Below the pieces are notes generated by a model. It had not been told where the DNA came from and ran no database searches. It was given only the letters and a program-made list of their open reading frames with translations. From assembly GCF_004027225.2 (NCBI RefSeq), contig NC_044296.2, forward strand, positions 3,144,796 to 3,208,795: a DNA stretch of 64,000 bases, read 5' to 3'. Positions 12,793 to 38,390 of the stretch are shown here, in pieces; within the stretch, counting starts at the first letter, position 1, and every line of letters starts with the position of its first letter. This DNA is from Strigops habroptila. Its lineage: Eukaryota; Chordata; Aves; Psittaciformes; Psittacidae. Position numbers and translations under genes: made by a program.

Positions 12793-13788
12793 GGACACAG
12801 CGTGACCCCCGTGGGAAAACTGGAAGGCAAAAGCTCTGCCGGAGGGCCACCAAGCCGTGCCCTTCCTCTCCGCCCCGGGAACCTCCCCTGGGTCCAACAC
12901 AGACACTGGTCGTGCTTCCAGTGGGAGCCGGCGTCACCCAAACCCGTCCCCAAAAGACACGCACCCTTCGCCCCTGAGCTTCCCAATGGCAGGTTCCCAG
13001 TTAAACCACTGCCAGCCACCAGTGCGACAGGAGCCAGCCGATGGGCGGTGGGAGAAGCTGGGTCCAGCGCAGCAGCGAGGACGTTACTTGAAATTCTGAC
13101 TTGTTATTTATTAGTAGCAGACCCAGGTCCTGCAGCCACCCAAAAGGCACCACTCACCCCGCTCCTGCCTCGTCCTCTTCCGTGCCCATGTCCCGAGGGC
13201 ATCGCAGGGCATGTGGTCTGCAGTGGAGCATCCCCAGAGAGGCTGCTGCCTGTCCCTCGGGAATCCCAGGGGAGACAAGGAGGAGGTTTGGGATGCCACA
13301 GGTGACAAGCGTGGCTTGTGGCTTCTGGGCGATGGATGAAGATGAGCTGTGGTGGGGAGTGGGGTTGGAGCACTTTGGTTTCCTTAGTTTGCATCCTGTC
13401 ACCTTGGGACATGCAGCAGGGGACAGAGAGCAGGTCACTCAGTGAGCAGAGTGGTGACACCAGTTTAACTGGGAGAGGGGGTTATTCAAACTCTCATAAC
13501 AACCTACCTGGATTGGGGTGTCCCCATGGTTTCCCTTAAAGCCCTTGTCACTATTATGACCATTTTTTATTGCAGAAACACCTCAAAGCCTGAGCTGAGG
13601 TGAGGGCCAAGGCGTGCTTGGGGTTGCAGTCACTTAATGGCATCAAGGACATGCTGGGCTGCAGGAAGCAGAGCAAAGGAGGATGCAGGACAAGAACTGT
13701 CTTGGTCACAGTGTCCCCATTGCTGAGCTGTGACTCAGGACCAGTCTGCCTGTCAGTCTGTCCCCAGTGAACGCCACAGCCTCCATGG

Positions 13789-13859
13789 CTGCTTTGCCTC
13801 CAGAGGTGCTTTACTTCCAAAGGTGCTTTGCCTCCAAAAGGTGCTTTGCCTCCAAAGGC
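13789..13859 (+). repeat. Short tandem repeat in ADAMTS10 3' UTR
   Basis: Four imperfect units of about 17-18 bp built on GCTTTGCCTCCAAAGGT, with small changes between units. Confidence 0.8.
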
Positions 13860-14475
13860 AGCCTCGCCACACACTGCTGTGGCCTTGGGGTGCTGGTCCC
13901 AGTGCCACCCGCTCCTCTGCCCCCAGGAGACCTCCAGTGATGGCAAAAGAGCAGGCTTGGAATTCCTCCAGGTCATCTCCTGGCCAAATCTGGGCCAACA
14001 CATGTCTTCTCCATGGGCCACCACAGCCTGTGGAGGACACTTCAGTTTCAAATCGACAAAGCATATGCTTTTTGTTATCATTATTGTTACTATTTTCAGG
14101 CCTTTCTGCATCACAAAGAGGGGAAGTCTTGTCCAAAGCCATGTTCTGTTCCCCTGGGGGGTCATCCCTACGGTGTGGGGAGGTGGACAACCCTTCTTCC
14201 CCACGGCAAACCTCTCCACCCGGCCAGTCCCCCTGTGTTACTCTACCATCTGTATCTTCACCCACTCGTCAGCCCATCGCAGCTTCTCTGGTGCTCAGCA
14301 AACCCTGTTCGGCTGTCGAGTGGGCCTTCCTTTGTCTTCCTTCCTGGTGCCATGCTCCGTTCTGACATGTTGGTGAGGGGAGGGGGTGTTTTCACCTTTT
14401 TATATAGATATATATATAATGAAAAATGTTTAACATACTAACTCTGAGGAGGAGCGACGTAACGGCATGATTTAT

Positions 14476-14481
14476 AATAAA
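14476..14481 (+). terminator. ADAMTS10: Poly(A) signal AATAAA, probable end of ADAMTS10
   Basis: Canonical hexamer about 1.68 kb after the ADAMTS10 stop, followed within 50 bases by a T/G-containing stretch (tcttgtttctc). No AATAAA was noticed closer to the stop. Confidence 0.5.
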
Positions 14482-14807
14482 GGAGTAGCTACGATCCCGG
14501 GCGCAGCTTCTGGTCCCAGTCTTGTTTCTCAAATGGTGAGCCTGTGCTCTGGGCAGCCCCACATCACGATGCTCCTTATGATCGCGCTGATGGAGGGCTT
14601 TGGGCATCAAGAGAGGGTTTTCCCTGCATCCCAAATGACCAGAGCAGGTCGGAGAGGTGGAGATTGGCCCAGAGCTGCTGTGTGGCACATAGGAACAGGC
14701 TTCTACTTGGCAGAGCTCTCATGGGTTGGCTGTTCACTCCTGAGGTGCACAATACCCATATTGCTAATGCTGGTTTGGGATTCTAGGGGTGGGTTGTTTG
14801 AAGAACT

Positions 14808-14894
14808 ACATGTCTGAAACACCACTGATGCTTCCCTGAATCCCTTGGGCTGGCTTCCAAAGGTTTGTGCCATGTCTCATGGCTCTGGAGAACC
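14808..14894 (+). repeat. Dispersed non-CR1-tail repeat, copy 2
   Basis: Partner of 9003-9115, lacking two short insertions of that copy. It lies just before a sense CR1 (14908). Confidence 0.65.
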
Positions 14895-14907
14895 AGAGAA
14901 CAGAATT

Positions 14908-15195
14908 TAACAGGGTCTGTAACAATAGGACAAGGGGGAATGGCTTTAACCTGCCAGAGGGGAGATTGAGATGAGCTCTGAGGCAGAAGCTCTTCCCTGT
15001 GAGGGTGCTGAGGTGCTGGCACAGGGTGCCCAGAGAAGCTGTGGCTGCCCCATCCCTGGCAGTGTTCAAGGCCAGGTTGGACACAGGGGCTTGGAGCAAC
15101 CTGCTCTAGTGGAAGGTGTCCCTGCCCGTGGCAGGGGGTTGGAACTGGATGAGCTTTAAGGCCGCTTCCAACCCAGTCTGGGATTCTAGGATTCA
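14908..15195 (+). mobile_element. CR1 LINE, main subfamily
   Basis: Sense copy beginning near GTCTGTAACAATAGGACAAG and ending GGGATTCTAGGATTC. Confidence 0.93.
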
Positions 15196-15624
15196 CTTTG
15201 GCAGTTGGTTTCCTGTGAAAATCTATCCTTTGCTATTAGACAGGAAAGGAAATCAAAGGCTTGTTTACTCCATGTTTTTCTAGTACTCATATGCAGATCT
15301 TTAATAACTGCTTCCTCGGTGAGGTTTTTCCCTCAGAAGCCAGGTCCGTGTGCGCGCAGGGTTTGCAGGAGCTCTGCTGTCACACTGGGGACACCCCTGT
15401 GCTGCTCTAGCCATGGTCTTTCTGAAATTATTTCAGCCCATTTGTAACCAAAACATTTCCTCCAATGTGGCCTTTTTTATTCAAAAGACGTAAAAAAAAC
15501 CCAGCAGCAACTAAAAGCATCTTGGTCCTAAAACCACCTTCAAGCCAAGCATCCGCCAGCACTGACTGGCTGCCCCTGGAGGGGGGACACATCAAACTGC
15601 CACCTCAGAAGGGGGTGGCAGTTG

Positions 15625-16066
15625 TCATAGAGTCGTGGAATGGTTTGGGCTGGAAGGGACTTTGAAGGCTCATCCAGTTCAACCCCCTGCAATGAGCAGG
15701 GACACCTTCCACTAAAGCAGGTTGCCCAGAACCACATCCAGCCTGGCCTGGAATGTCTCCAGGGATGGTGCATCCACCACCTCTCTGGGAAACCTGTGCC
15801 AGTGTTTTACCACCCTCATTATAAACAATTTCTTCTTCACATCCTGAATCCCCTTTTAGTTTAAAACCATCACCCCTCGTCCTGTCGCAACAGGCCCAGC
15901 TAGAAAGTCTCTCCCACCTTTCTTGTAGCCCCTTTAGGCACTGGAGCTGCTTTAAGGTCTCCCCTTCAGAGCCTTCTCTTCTCCAGGCTGCCCCAGCCCA
16001 GCTCTCTCAGCCTGGCTCCAGAGCAGAGCTGCTCCAGCCCTCGCAGCATCTTCATGGCCCTAATGA
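15625..16066 (-). mobile_element. CR1 LINE, older copy
   Basis: Antisense, starting TCATAGAGTCGTGGAATGG and running to CATCTTCATGGCCCTAATG; about 440 bases, about 300 bases upstream of the MYO1F start. Confidence 0.92.
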
Positions 16067-16221
16067 GGGGGGGCAGAGTTTTTGGAGGCTCTGAGCATCC
16101 CTGCAGGACCTTCTGCAGCACCACCCCCTTCCCCAGGCTGGTGACCCCCCAGCACCCAGGGCCCCCCCACAGCACAGAGCCACCCTCATCCTCCCCACCC
16201 CCCTGCAAAGCAGCATCAAAT

Positions 16222-16229
16222 GAGGAAGT
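16222..16229 (+). promoter_or_regulatory. PU.1/ETS-like motif GAGGAAGT upstream of MYO1F
   Basis: GAGGAAGT within a purine-rich stretch (16222-16247), about 145 bases before the MYO1F start codon. This is the core bound by PU.1, a myeloid regulator, and MYO1F is known as a leukocyte-expressed myosin. Function is inferred from motif and position only; short motifs are common by chance. Confidence 0.3.
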
Positions 16230-16372
16230 GGGAGGAGGAAAAGGAAAATCAAATGAGTTGCAGCTTGTAGCTGCTGCAGAAACACAAAAGCAAAGTGCAT
16301 GGGGGTGGCCATGGGCCCCCGGTGACAGGATTCCCCAGCACCCCGGCCCCGGGGGCACGACGCAGGGACACC

Positions 16373-31641
<15,269 letters not shown>

Positions 31642-31950
31642 GCCGCATACAGTGGCTGCGTGGAGGCAGGGAGAGGGTCACCATCCTCACACCCCACCTC
31701 TGCCAAGGCCTTGCCAAAGGGGCCAGTGGTGGCTCCATGGTGGTTCTCCACAGACACTGGACTTGAGTTGTGGCTGCCAGGATGTGCCAGTGCCAACCAC
31801 GGAATCCTGTAGCTGCTTTTAGATGGTGGCCTTCCTGCAGCAAGGACTGGCTCTTTGCTGCTTGTTCGTACCCTGGGACTGGAGCTGCTCCGGTGATTCC
31901 AGGGTATAAATAGGATTGTTGTTAATAATTATGGTAAATATTCAGAAGCT
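31642..31950 (+). other. MYO1F: MYO1F 3' UTR (inferred)
   Basis: Follows the TGA at 31639-31641. No AATAAA is present nearby; the variant TATAAA at 31905-31910, followed by a T/G-rich stretch, is the best poly(A) signal. The end is therefore approximate. Confidence 0.4.
31905..31910 (+). terminator. MYO1F: Possible variant poly(A) signal TATAAA of MYO1F
   Basis: TATAAA about 265 bases after the stop codon, with GGATTGTTGTTAAT downstream as a possible GU-rich element. TATAAA is a known minor variant of the signal. Confidence 0.35.
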
Positions 31951-32382
31951 GAGCCTGGAGTTTGTATTTCACCCTGGTGCCAGCCCGTGGCTCCCTCTGG
32001 CCCTCTGACAAGAGCTCTGCACCCACGTGTCCCCAAATGGAACATGTGTTGAACCCTCCAGAAGATGCCGAATACAGAAACCAGCCCCACCAGGAACCCG
32101 GCTTGGGCACCTCCACATCCCAGCACGACTCTGGACCGCTTAGCATGGCCGGGAGCTGCCAGGGCAAAGCAGGACAACAGGGTGCAGCAGGACTGGGACA
32201 CCATCGCCATTCCCTGATTTCTCATAGGAAAAGCTGTGAGAACCACTTAGCTGAAGCCCATGGAGCTGTAGCAGCTTTGTCTGATGGTGGTCAGAGGGCT
32301 GACGAGGCCCCCCTGGTTTGCAGGGCAGAGGAGGGGTGTCTCATCTGTGGGGGGCCGGGGTCAATATGTGGGGTGGAAACTG

Positions 32383-32606
32383 GGCTGCTCCAAAGGGTTG
32401 TGGGTGCTCAGAGAGGCTCAGAGGGGCTTTGGGGTCTCTGAGGAGCTCCAGTTGCTCTGAGGGTCCTGGGAGGCTCCAAGGGGCTCTTAGGGGCCATGAT
32501 AGGATTGGGGGTCCCAGGAGTCCAGGGTGCTCCAAGGAACTTGGGTGCTCAGAGGGCCCTGGGATGCTTTAATGGGTCTGGGATGCTCTGAGAGAGCTCC
32601 AAAAGG
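32383..32606 (+). repeat. 224-bp direct repeat, copy 1
   Basis: From GGCTGCTCCAAAG to GCTCCAAAAGG, with a close copy of equal length at 33335-33558. Inside, both copies are made of degenerate short GGTGCTC/GAGGCTC-like units, which suggests an older minisatellite. Confidence 0.85.
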
Positions 32607-33126
32607 CTCTAAGGGGGTTCCCAAGGGGTTCAGGGTGCTCAGAGGACTCCTTGGCTGCACCAGCTCCGGGGTTCAGGAGACCCCCAGGACAGGGGCACAG
32701 CCGGGGCTGAGGGGGGGTCTTGAGTGGGGGCTGAGCCCGATCTGGGGTTGTTCTGGGCAGTTTGCAGCAGGGAGAGAGATGAACGGCACCGACATGTCAG
32801 GGCTCATCCTGCCTGTGCCTCGCTCCCCCCGCCGGGCCCTGCGCCGGAGGAAGTGACGACAGCCCGCTCCCTGCCCTCCTCTTCCTCCATCCCGCAGCCC
32901 CCTGTGCAGGGACACCCCCTGCCCCAGACACTGCAGAGGGGTCCAGGGGACCCTGTTTCCTCCAGGGTGGGGATGGCACAAGGCAGGAGGCTGCTGGGAT
33001 GTGAAGCCCTCCATGGCCCCACGCTGCAACCCACGGCTGGGCCTCCCCACTATGGGCTTTACAGCGCCTGTGATCTTTGGGGGGATTTTTCCTGCAAATC
33101 CCAGGTTTTTAGGAGTTCTTTCACTG

Positions 33127-33154
33127 CAGAACTTGGGGGGGGGGGGGGGGGGGA
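33127..33154. repeat. Poly-G tract
   Basis: Uninterrupted run of about 20 or more G on the + strand. Length may be unreliable, as such runs are hard to sequence. Confidence 0.9.
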
Positions 33155-33334
33155 AAGGTAAGCAGAGACTCTTATTTGATTTGGATTAAAAAAAAAACAA
33201 AGGCTTTGGAAAATCCATTCATTACAGAAGCTCCTTCCTGCACCCTCCAGCCTTTCCTTGGGGGTGGGGGGGCAGCACCCCGGCTGTGGGTGCTGTATGT
33301 GTGGGATGCTCCCACTCAGCTCAGGCGCCCACTC

Positions 33335-33558
33335 GGCTGCTCCAAAGTTCTCCGGGTGCTCAGAGAGGCTCCGAGGGGCTTGGAGGTCTCTGAGGAGCTC
33401 CAGTTGCTCTGAGGGTCCTGGGAGGCTCCAAGGGGCTCTTAGGGGCCATGATAGGATTGAGGGTCCCAGGAGTCCAGGGTGCTCCAAGGAACTTGGGTGC
33501 TCAGAGGGCCCTGGGATGCTTTAACGGGTCCGGGGTGCTCTGAGAGAGCTCCAAAAGG
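33335..33558 (+). repeat. 224-bp direct repeat, copy 2
   Basis: Same orientation and length as copy 1, differing by a handful of substitutions. Similar GGGATGCTC/CCGAGG units continue to about 33665, into the ZNF414 promoter region. Confidence 0.85.
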
Positions 33559-33659
33559 TTTGGAGGGATGCTCTAAGGGGTCTGGGGCTTCCCAAGGGAC
33601 TGAGGGTGCTCTGAGGATGATCCGAGGACCTGGGATGCTCCGAGCCCCCCGGGATGCTC

Positions 33660-34280
33660 CAGCCGCCCGCAGTGCTGGGTGCGGAGCTCTCCTGGGGGGG
33701 GGGGGGGGGTGGACGCTGCGAAAACACCCGGTAAAGGCAGCCGGGGGTCCCGGGGCGGGGCCGTGCGGCCCCCCCGCTGCCCCCGCCCCCCCTTCCGCAC
33801 CGCTCCTTCCTCCCCCCCCCTCCTCCTCCTCCTCCTCCTCCTCCTCCTCCTCCCCCCGCTCTCGCGACAGCTCCGCTCAGAAAATGGCCCCGCGGCCGCG
33901 CCGCCGCTGATGCGCGCTCCCGGCCCCGCCGCAGCCCCGGTACGTGCGGGCGGGCAGCGCCGGGCGGCACCGCGGCACCGGGAAGGGGCGGGACCGGCAC
34001 CGGGAAGGGAGCACCGGAACGGGGAGGGAGGGTGGTACCGGCCCCGGGCGGGGGGGGGGGTACGGGAACGGGGGGGTGTACGGCCCCGGAAGGGGGACCG
34101 GCCCCGGCGGCTGTGCAGGAACGGGGGGTGTACGGCACCGGGGGTGTAACGGGCTCGTTACACCGGGCGCTGCAGCGAGCTGGACGTGCACTGGGGGCTG
34201 CGGAGAGGGGCCGGCTCCGGGTAAACCCGTTTTGCCCGGGAGAGGCGGGGGGGGGGGCACCGGCCGTGGGGCTGCTGCGC
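33660..34280 (+). promoter_or_regulatory. ZNF414: CpG-rich promoter and probable non-coding exon 1 of ZNF414
   Basis: Very GC- and CpG-rich stretch with a (TCC)n tract (about 33820-33853) and poly-G runs. A likely first exon ends at 33939 with a good donor (CCG|GTACGTG). It holds two short upstream reading frames: ATG 33884 to TGA 33910 (eight codons) and an ATG at 33910 overlapping that stop. Joined to the exon starting at 38330, neither is in frame with the main ATG at 38391, so they would be upstream ORFs. Promoter role inferred from composition and position. Confidence 0.6.
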
Positions 34281-34304
34281 ACGGGGGGCTCCAGGTTACA
34301 GGGT

Positions 34305-34500
34305 GACTTGCCATGGGGGTGCTAGCCATGGCCGTGTTACTGCTCACAGAGTAGCCATGGGTGTATAACCATAGGGGCCTACTAGCTGCAGAAACCACTA
34401 GCCATAGGGGTGCCACCCATGGGGGGCTGCTAGCTAAGAAGGGGTCTCACCTGTGGGGCTAAGTAGCACAGGGACAGCTAGCCACGGGAGGTGTTGGCCC
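34305..34500 (+). repeat. Degenerate tandem repeat of CTAGCCATGGGG-like units
   Basis: CTAGCCATGG, GTAGCCATGG, CTAGCCATAGG, CACCCATGGGG and similar units recur irregularly in the first 200 bases of ZNF414 intron 1. Confidence 0.65.
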
Positions 34501-37500
34501 CGGGGTCTTTGCAGGCATGTGGGGTCTGTGGGAGCACCGAGACCCGCTTCACCACCTCGAGCATCCCGGGGCTGCACCCGCTGGGGTCTCCCCACGGTCT
34601 CTCCATCTTCCTGCACACGCTGGAGCTGCTTTGTTGCTGTCACGGGCTGGGGGATGCGGCTGCTCATCTGCTGCTGGGGTGAAGGGGCTCCTGAGCCTTG
34701 GCCATGGTGTGAACTTGACCGTGGCCAGGGCTGCCTGCTCCGGGAGCGGCTTTGTCTGGGCTCAGGGAGGAAGGTCTGTCCTCCCCAAATGGCTCCTGAA
34801 AGGAAATAGGGATTTTTCTAGCTGAAGAGCCCAGTAGATCAGCTGGCTGTGAGCAGGCTGATAAAGGTGGGCATCAGGATGGTGCAGGGATGTGGGGAAA
34901 TGTCAGCGTGGCTTTTCCTTGTTCACACGCTGCCCAGGTCACTTGTGGCTTGGAGCAAGCCGGGGGGATGGCAGGGACCCCCCTGCTGCCCAGGGCAGTT
35001 CTGCAGGAAAGGCTGAAAGATGCTTCCAAAGGAACCACTGAAGGGCCTTGGATGAGCTCCCTCCATGTCTGCTGTGGGGACATGGCACAGGGAACCCCTT
35101 GGATGCCCACGCTGCCACCAGCAGCAGATGTGGTGGGGTTTCAGGGTGGGCTCCGTGGGCCTCTCTGGGCAGATTTTCTGAGTTGGATAGCAGGGAGCAT
35201 GCCCTCGGAGCGAAGTAGAAGGCAAAACATCAAAGCAGTGGCTTTGCTCCAGCCCAGGTTGGGATTAGGGCACCTAGGTTGTGGTGGGCATCAGGGGCAG
35301 GGGTCCTTGGAGCATCTTCCCCCCAGCACCGGTTCTTGCAGGGCTCCCTGCAGCGTCTGAAGGCAACAGGAGAATTTAGGACATGGGTTTAATTTAGGGC
35401 AGGTTTGCACCCCATGCGCGGTGGCCGGAGCGCTGCGGGAGCGCGGCGCCGGCAGCATCCGTGCTGCTGTCAGCCTGTGCGTCCTCCCTCCGCGCTCCCC
35501 GGCTGAGCAATCACATGAGCCCCTTGTTCAGAGCCTTTGTCTCTCATCTCCTGCGCCGAGGAGCTGCCTCTTGGGAAGCTTCTGCAACCCCAGGCCAGAA
35601 ACCACAACGAGATGCTCCAATAGGATTATTTGTCCCATTTATCCTCCTGGGGGGAGGTGTGTGTGTAAGTCTCCTGTGCTTGGTGATATGTATAAACTCC
35701 CTGGTTCGTTTGCAGGAGATGAGCTGTATTAATTATTAACTGAATCAGCAACTGGGTTACCAGTAGCTGCAAAGCTCCTTGTTGCTGTCAGCCTCCCAAA
35801 AGGATTTTTCTAGGGTCCCTGTTCACCGCAGGGGCTGGGATGAGGGAGTTTGGTGCCAGCAGGTTTTCAGGGAGACTGAACCTGGAGCAAGACAACCCTG
35901 TGAATACAACACCAAATATGCTGTGGCTCCAGACTTGGGTTTCCAGGGCAGGGTTTGCATTGGCATGTGGGGAGTCACATCTCCGGTGGCTTTGTGGGGT
36001 CACTAGGGATGGGGACAGTGGCAGCTCAGCGGCAGAATGGTGTCAGGGTGGCAGAACGGAGGGTCCTGGAGAATTAAAAGTATTATACAGTGTCCCGCGG
36101 GAGGTGATCAATGACAGCAAAGTGACACAGGTACCACCAGCTCCCCAAAAACCAGGGCCTGGGCTGATCATATCGTGATGCTACGGTGCTGCTGTCATGT
36201 CCACTGCCAAAAACACACCTGCATTGAACAGCTTTGCTCCAGCAGGACATTGGCGGGACCACAAAGTGTGTACAGGCGTGTGCTGGCTGCAGCAAGGAGC
36301 GCCTGTATCCATCCCACCTGCCCTCACTGACCTGTCCATTAGTATGTCCCCAAGAGGCCATTTCCCAGCTTTTCCAGAGGGGAAAAATCAGCTCAAAACA
36401 CATCTCTGGGGTACTGCTTGCAACTGGGGAACAGCAAGCAGCAGCAGACACGCGGGAAGAAGAGGAGGGAGGTTTCAGCAGGAGCTGCAAATTCGGAAGG
36501 TTTGACCCAGGAGCACTGGGAGGTCCCTGCTGCCATGCTCCCGAGGAAGCAGGAAGCTGCCTGTGCTCCAGCTGAGCTCTTGGTGCGGTGGGCACCGGTG
36601 TCCTGCTGCCTTCAGCCTCATCTGGAGGCCATCAGAGACCGTCAGCAGGTCCTGGGGACAGGCATTGAGGACTGAGCCAGGATGAGTGTTTCCAGCAGGG
36701 AAGGGAGAACCTGGTGGAGGTTCACTACAGCCTCAAGGACTCGTGAAAAGCTCCAGCAGCACCAAAGGTTGGGCGTTTTGGTGACAGTCACCAAAATGTG
36801 ATGGCATTGCACGGACGCTGCACAAGGCTGAGCTTGTAGCCCTGCCTCGATCCTTTTAATGCTTTCTCCATCAAAGGAAGATTCCCAAGATGTTTTTCCC
36901 CACCAAAACCTGCATTATCTCCTGATAAAACAAAGCTCCATCAAAGCTGCTGTGAATTTTGTGTGCCCAAGCTGCTTTGTGCAGACGGAGCAAACCAACC
37001 CCTCCAGCCAGGGCTGAATTTCCCCTCCTGGGACACAACCAGCCTGTTCCTGGCCCAAACCCCACAGCTCTGTGGCTGATCCCCCTTCCAGCCTCAGTCC
37101 CAGGTTGCATCCCGCAGTGGCAGCAGAAACTGAGACAAAAAACCCCAATGCAACCCCCAAACAAAGCCACAAGCCTGGGGGCAGCCGGAGAAATAATCCC
37201 ACATGGATTCCCCACTCCATGCTCTGATTTATTGCCGGTGGGTTGCAGTTCCTGCAGTAACAGCTGCTGAGCTGCCTGTGCCAGGGTAAAACCCACCTCC
37301 TGCGACCCACCGGGAGCCAGGCTGGAGCGGAAAAGCTGGGAAAATGCCTCTGAAATAGATGCTGACAGGCAGGTCAGCAAGGCCAGGAGGGATGGGGTAG
37401 ATGCAGGTGCACCTCCTTGTACCACAAGGCTGATCCCCAAGGAGATTCCCCAGGGATATTTGGTTTGGGAGTCATTGAGCTCTTGGGGAAATATTAACCC

Positions 37501-37559
37501 TCTACCCAAATGCAGATGTGTGAGTTGCAGCCACTCTGCAGCCCCAGCACTGCTATGAT

Positions 37560-37838
37560 GGGCCTGTAGGGACAGGACAAGGGGAATGGCTTTAACCTGC
37601 CAGAGGGGAGATTGAGATGAGCTCTGAGGCAGAAGCTCTTCCCTGTGAGGGTGCTGAGGCGCTGGCACAGGGTGCCCAGAGAAGCTGTGGCTGCCCCATC
37701 CCTGGCAGTGTTCAAGGCCAGGTTGGACACAGGGGCTTGGAGCAACCTGCTCTAGTGGAAGGTGTCCCTGCCCATGGCAGGGGGTTGGAACTGGATGAGC
37801 TTTAAAGACTCTTCCAACCCAAACCGTTCTGTGGTTCA
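37560..37838 (+). mobile_element. CR1 LINE, main subfamily
   Basis: Sense copy from GGGCCTGTAGGGACAGGAC to TTCTGTGGTTCAA, in ZNF414 intron 1. Confidence 0.95.
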
Positions 37839-38390
37839 ATTTTTTTATTATTGCTGTTATTATTATTAACTTTGACATTAAGGCACTATTGAGGACTCTC
37901 CTGAAGTGAGGGACTATTCAGATGCTTTTTACTAGGACTTAGTGTTTGACTTGTGCATGTCAGAGCCTGACTCTGAGGCTTGGTGAAGCCAATTTAATCT
38001 GGGGGACCATCTGATGCAGGTTGTGTGAAGGAACTGTTCCCACATGCCCATCAGCATCGGGCCCTGCTGCCGATGCTCCTGGTCATGCAATAGGACCTGG
38101 TGCTCCTCTTGGCTGGAAAACCCTCTGAAACCATGGATAGGGTGGATGGGGGGAGTATCCAGGGAAGTCCTGCCTTTGCAGTGGGTCCTCCCTGTCAGAG
38201 GCACAGCAAAGCCACTCAGAAGCTGGGATCTCCTGCCCTGGAGGTCCCCCGGTAGGAGGGTACCATGGGGCATCAAGGAGGAGGCCCTTCATGCCACGCT
38301 TTAACCTCTCCCCCTTGCACTCGGTGTAGCATCACCAGGAGAAGACACCATCAGCACGTGCATCACCCTGTGCCCACCACTGGCCAGGCC

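Larger units (their letters stand above)
12793..14500 (+). other. ADAMTS10: ADAMTS10 3' UTR (inferred)
   Basis: Sequence after the TAG stop at 12790-12792 up to a canonical AATAAA at 14476-14481. It contains a four-unit tandem repeat (13789-13859) and an AT-rich patch (14400-14420). No CR1 lies in it, unlike the flanking spacer, which fits a transcribed UTR. The extent is inferred from the poly(A) signal only. Confidence 0.55.
14501..16372. other. Intergenic spacer between ADAMTS10 and MYO1F
   Basis: About 1.9 kb. It holds one sense CR1 (14908-15195), one antisense CR1 (15625-16066), one copy of a non-CR1 repeat (14808-14894) and the proximal MYO1F promoter and 5' UTR at the right end. No coding sequence recognised. 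Confidence 0.7.
31951..33650. other. Intergenic spacer between MYO1F and ZNF414
   Basis: About 1.7 kb with no coding sequence recognised. It holds the first copy and most of the second copy of a 224-bp repeat (the second is 33335-33558), a poly-G tract (about 33127-33154) and an A-run near 33188. No CR1. Confidence 0.65.
33940..38329 (+). other. ZNF414: ZNF414 intron 1 (inferred)
   Basis: About 4.4 kb between the proposed non-coding exon and the first coding exon. It contains the degenerate repeat at its start, a small CpG-rich pocket (35413-35510) that could be an alternative promoter or enhancer, and one sense CR1 (37560-37838). The rest looks unique. Confidence 0.55.

Noticed and set aside
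36871-37878. Minus-strand frame of 335 codons in ZNF414 intron 1
   Set aside because: Partly antisense CR1; the rest has no recognisable domain and no splice or promoter support.
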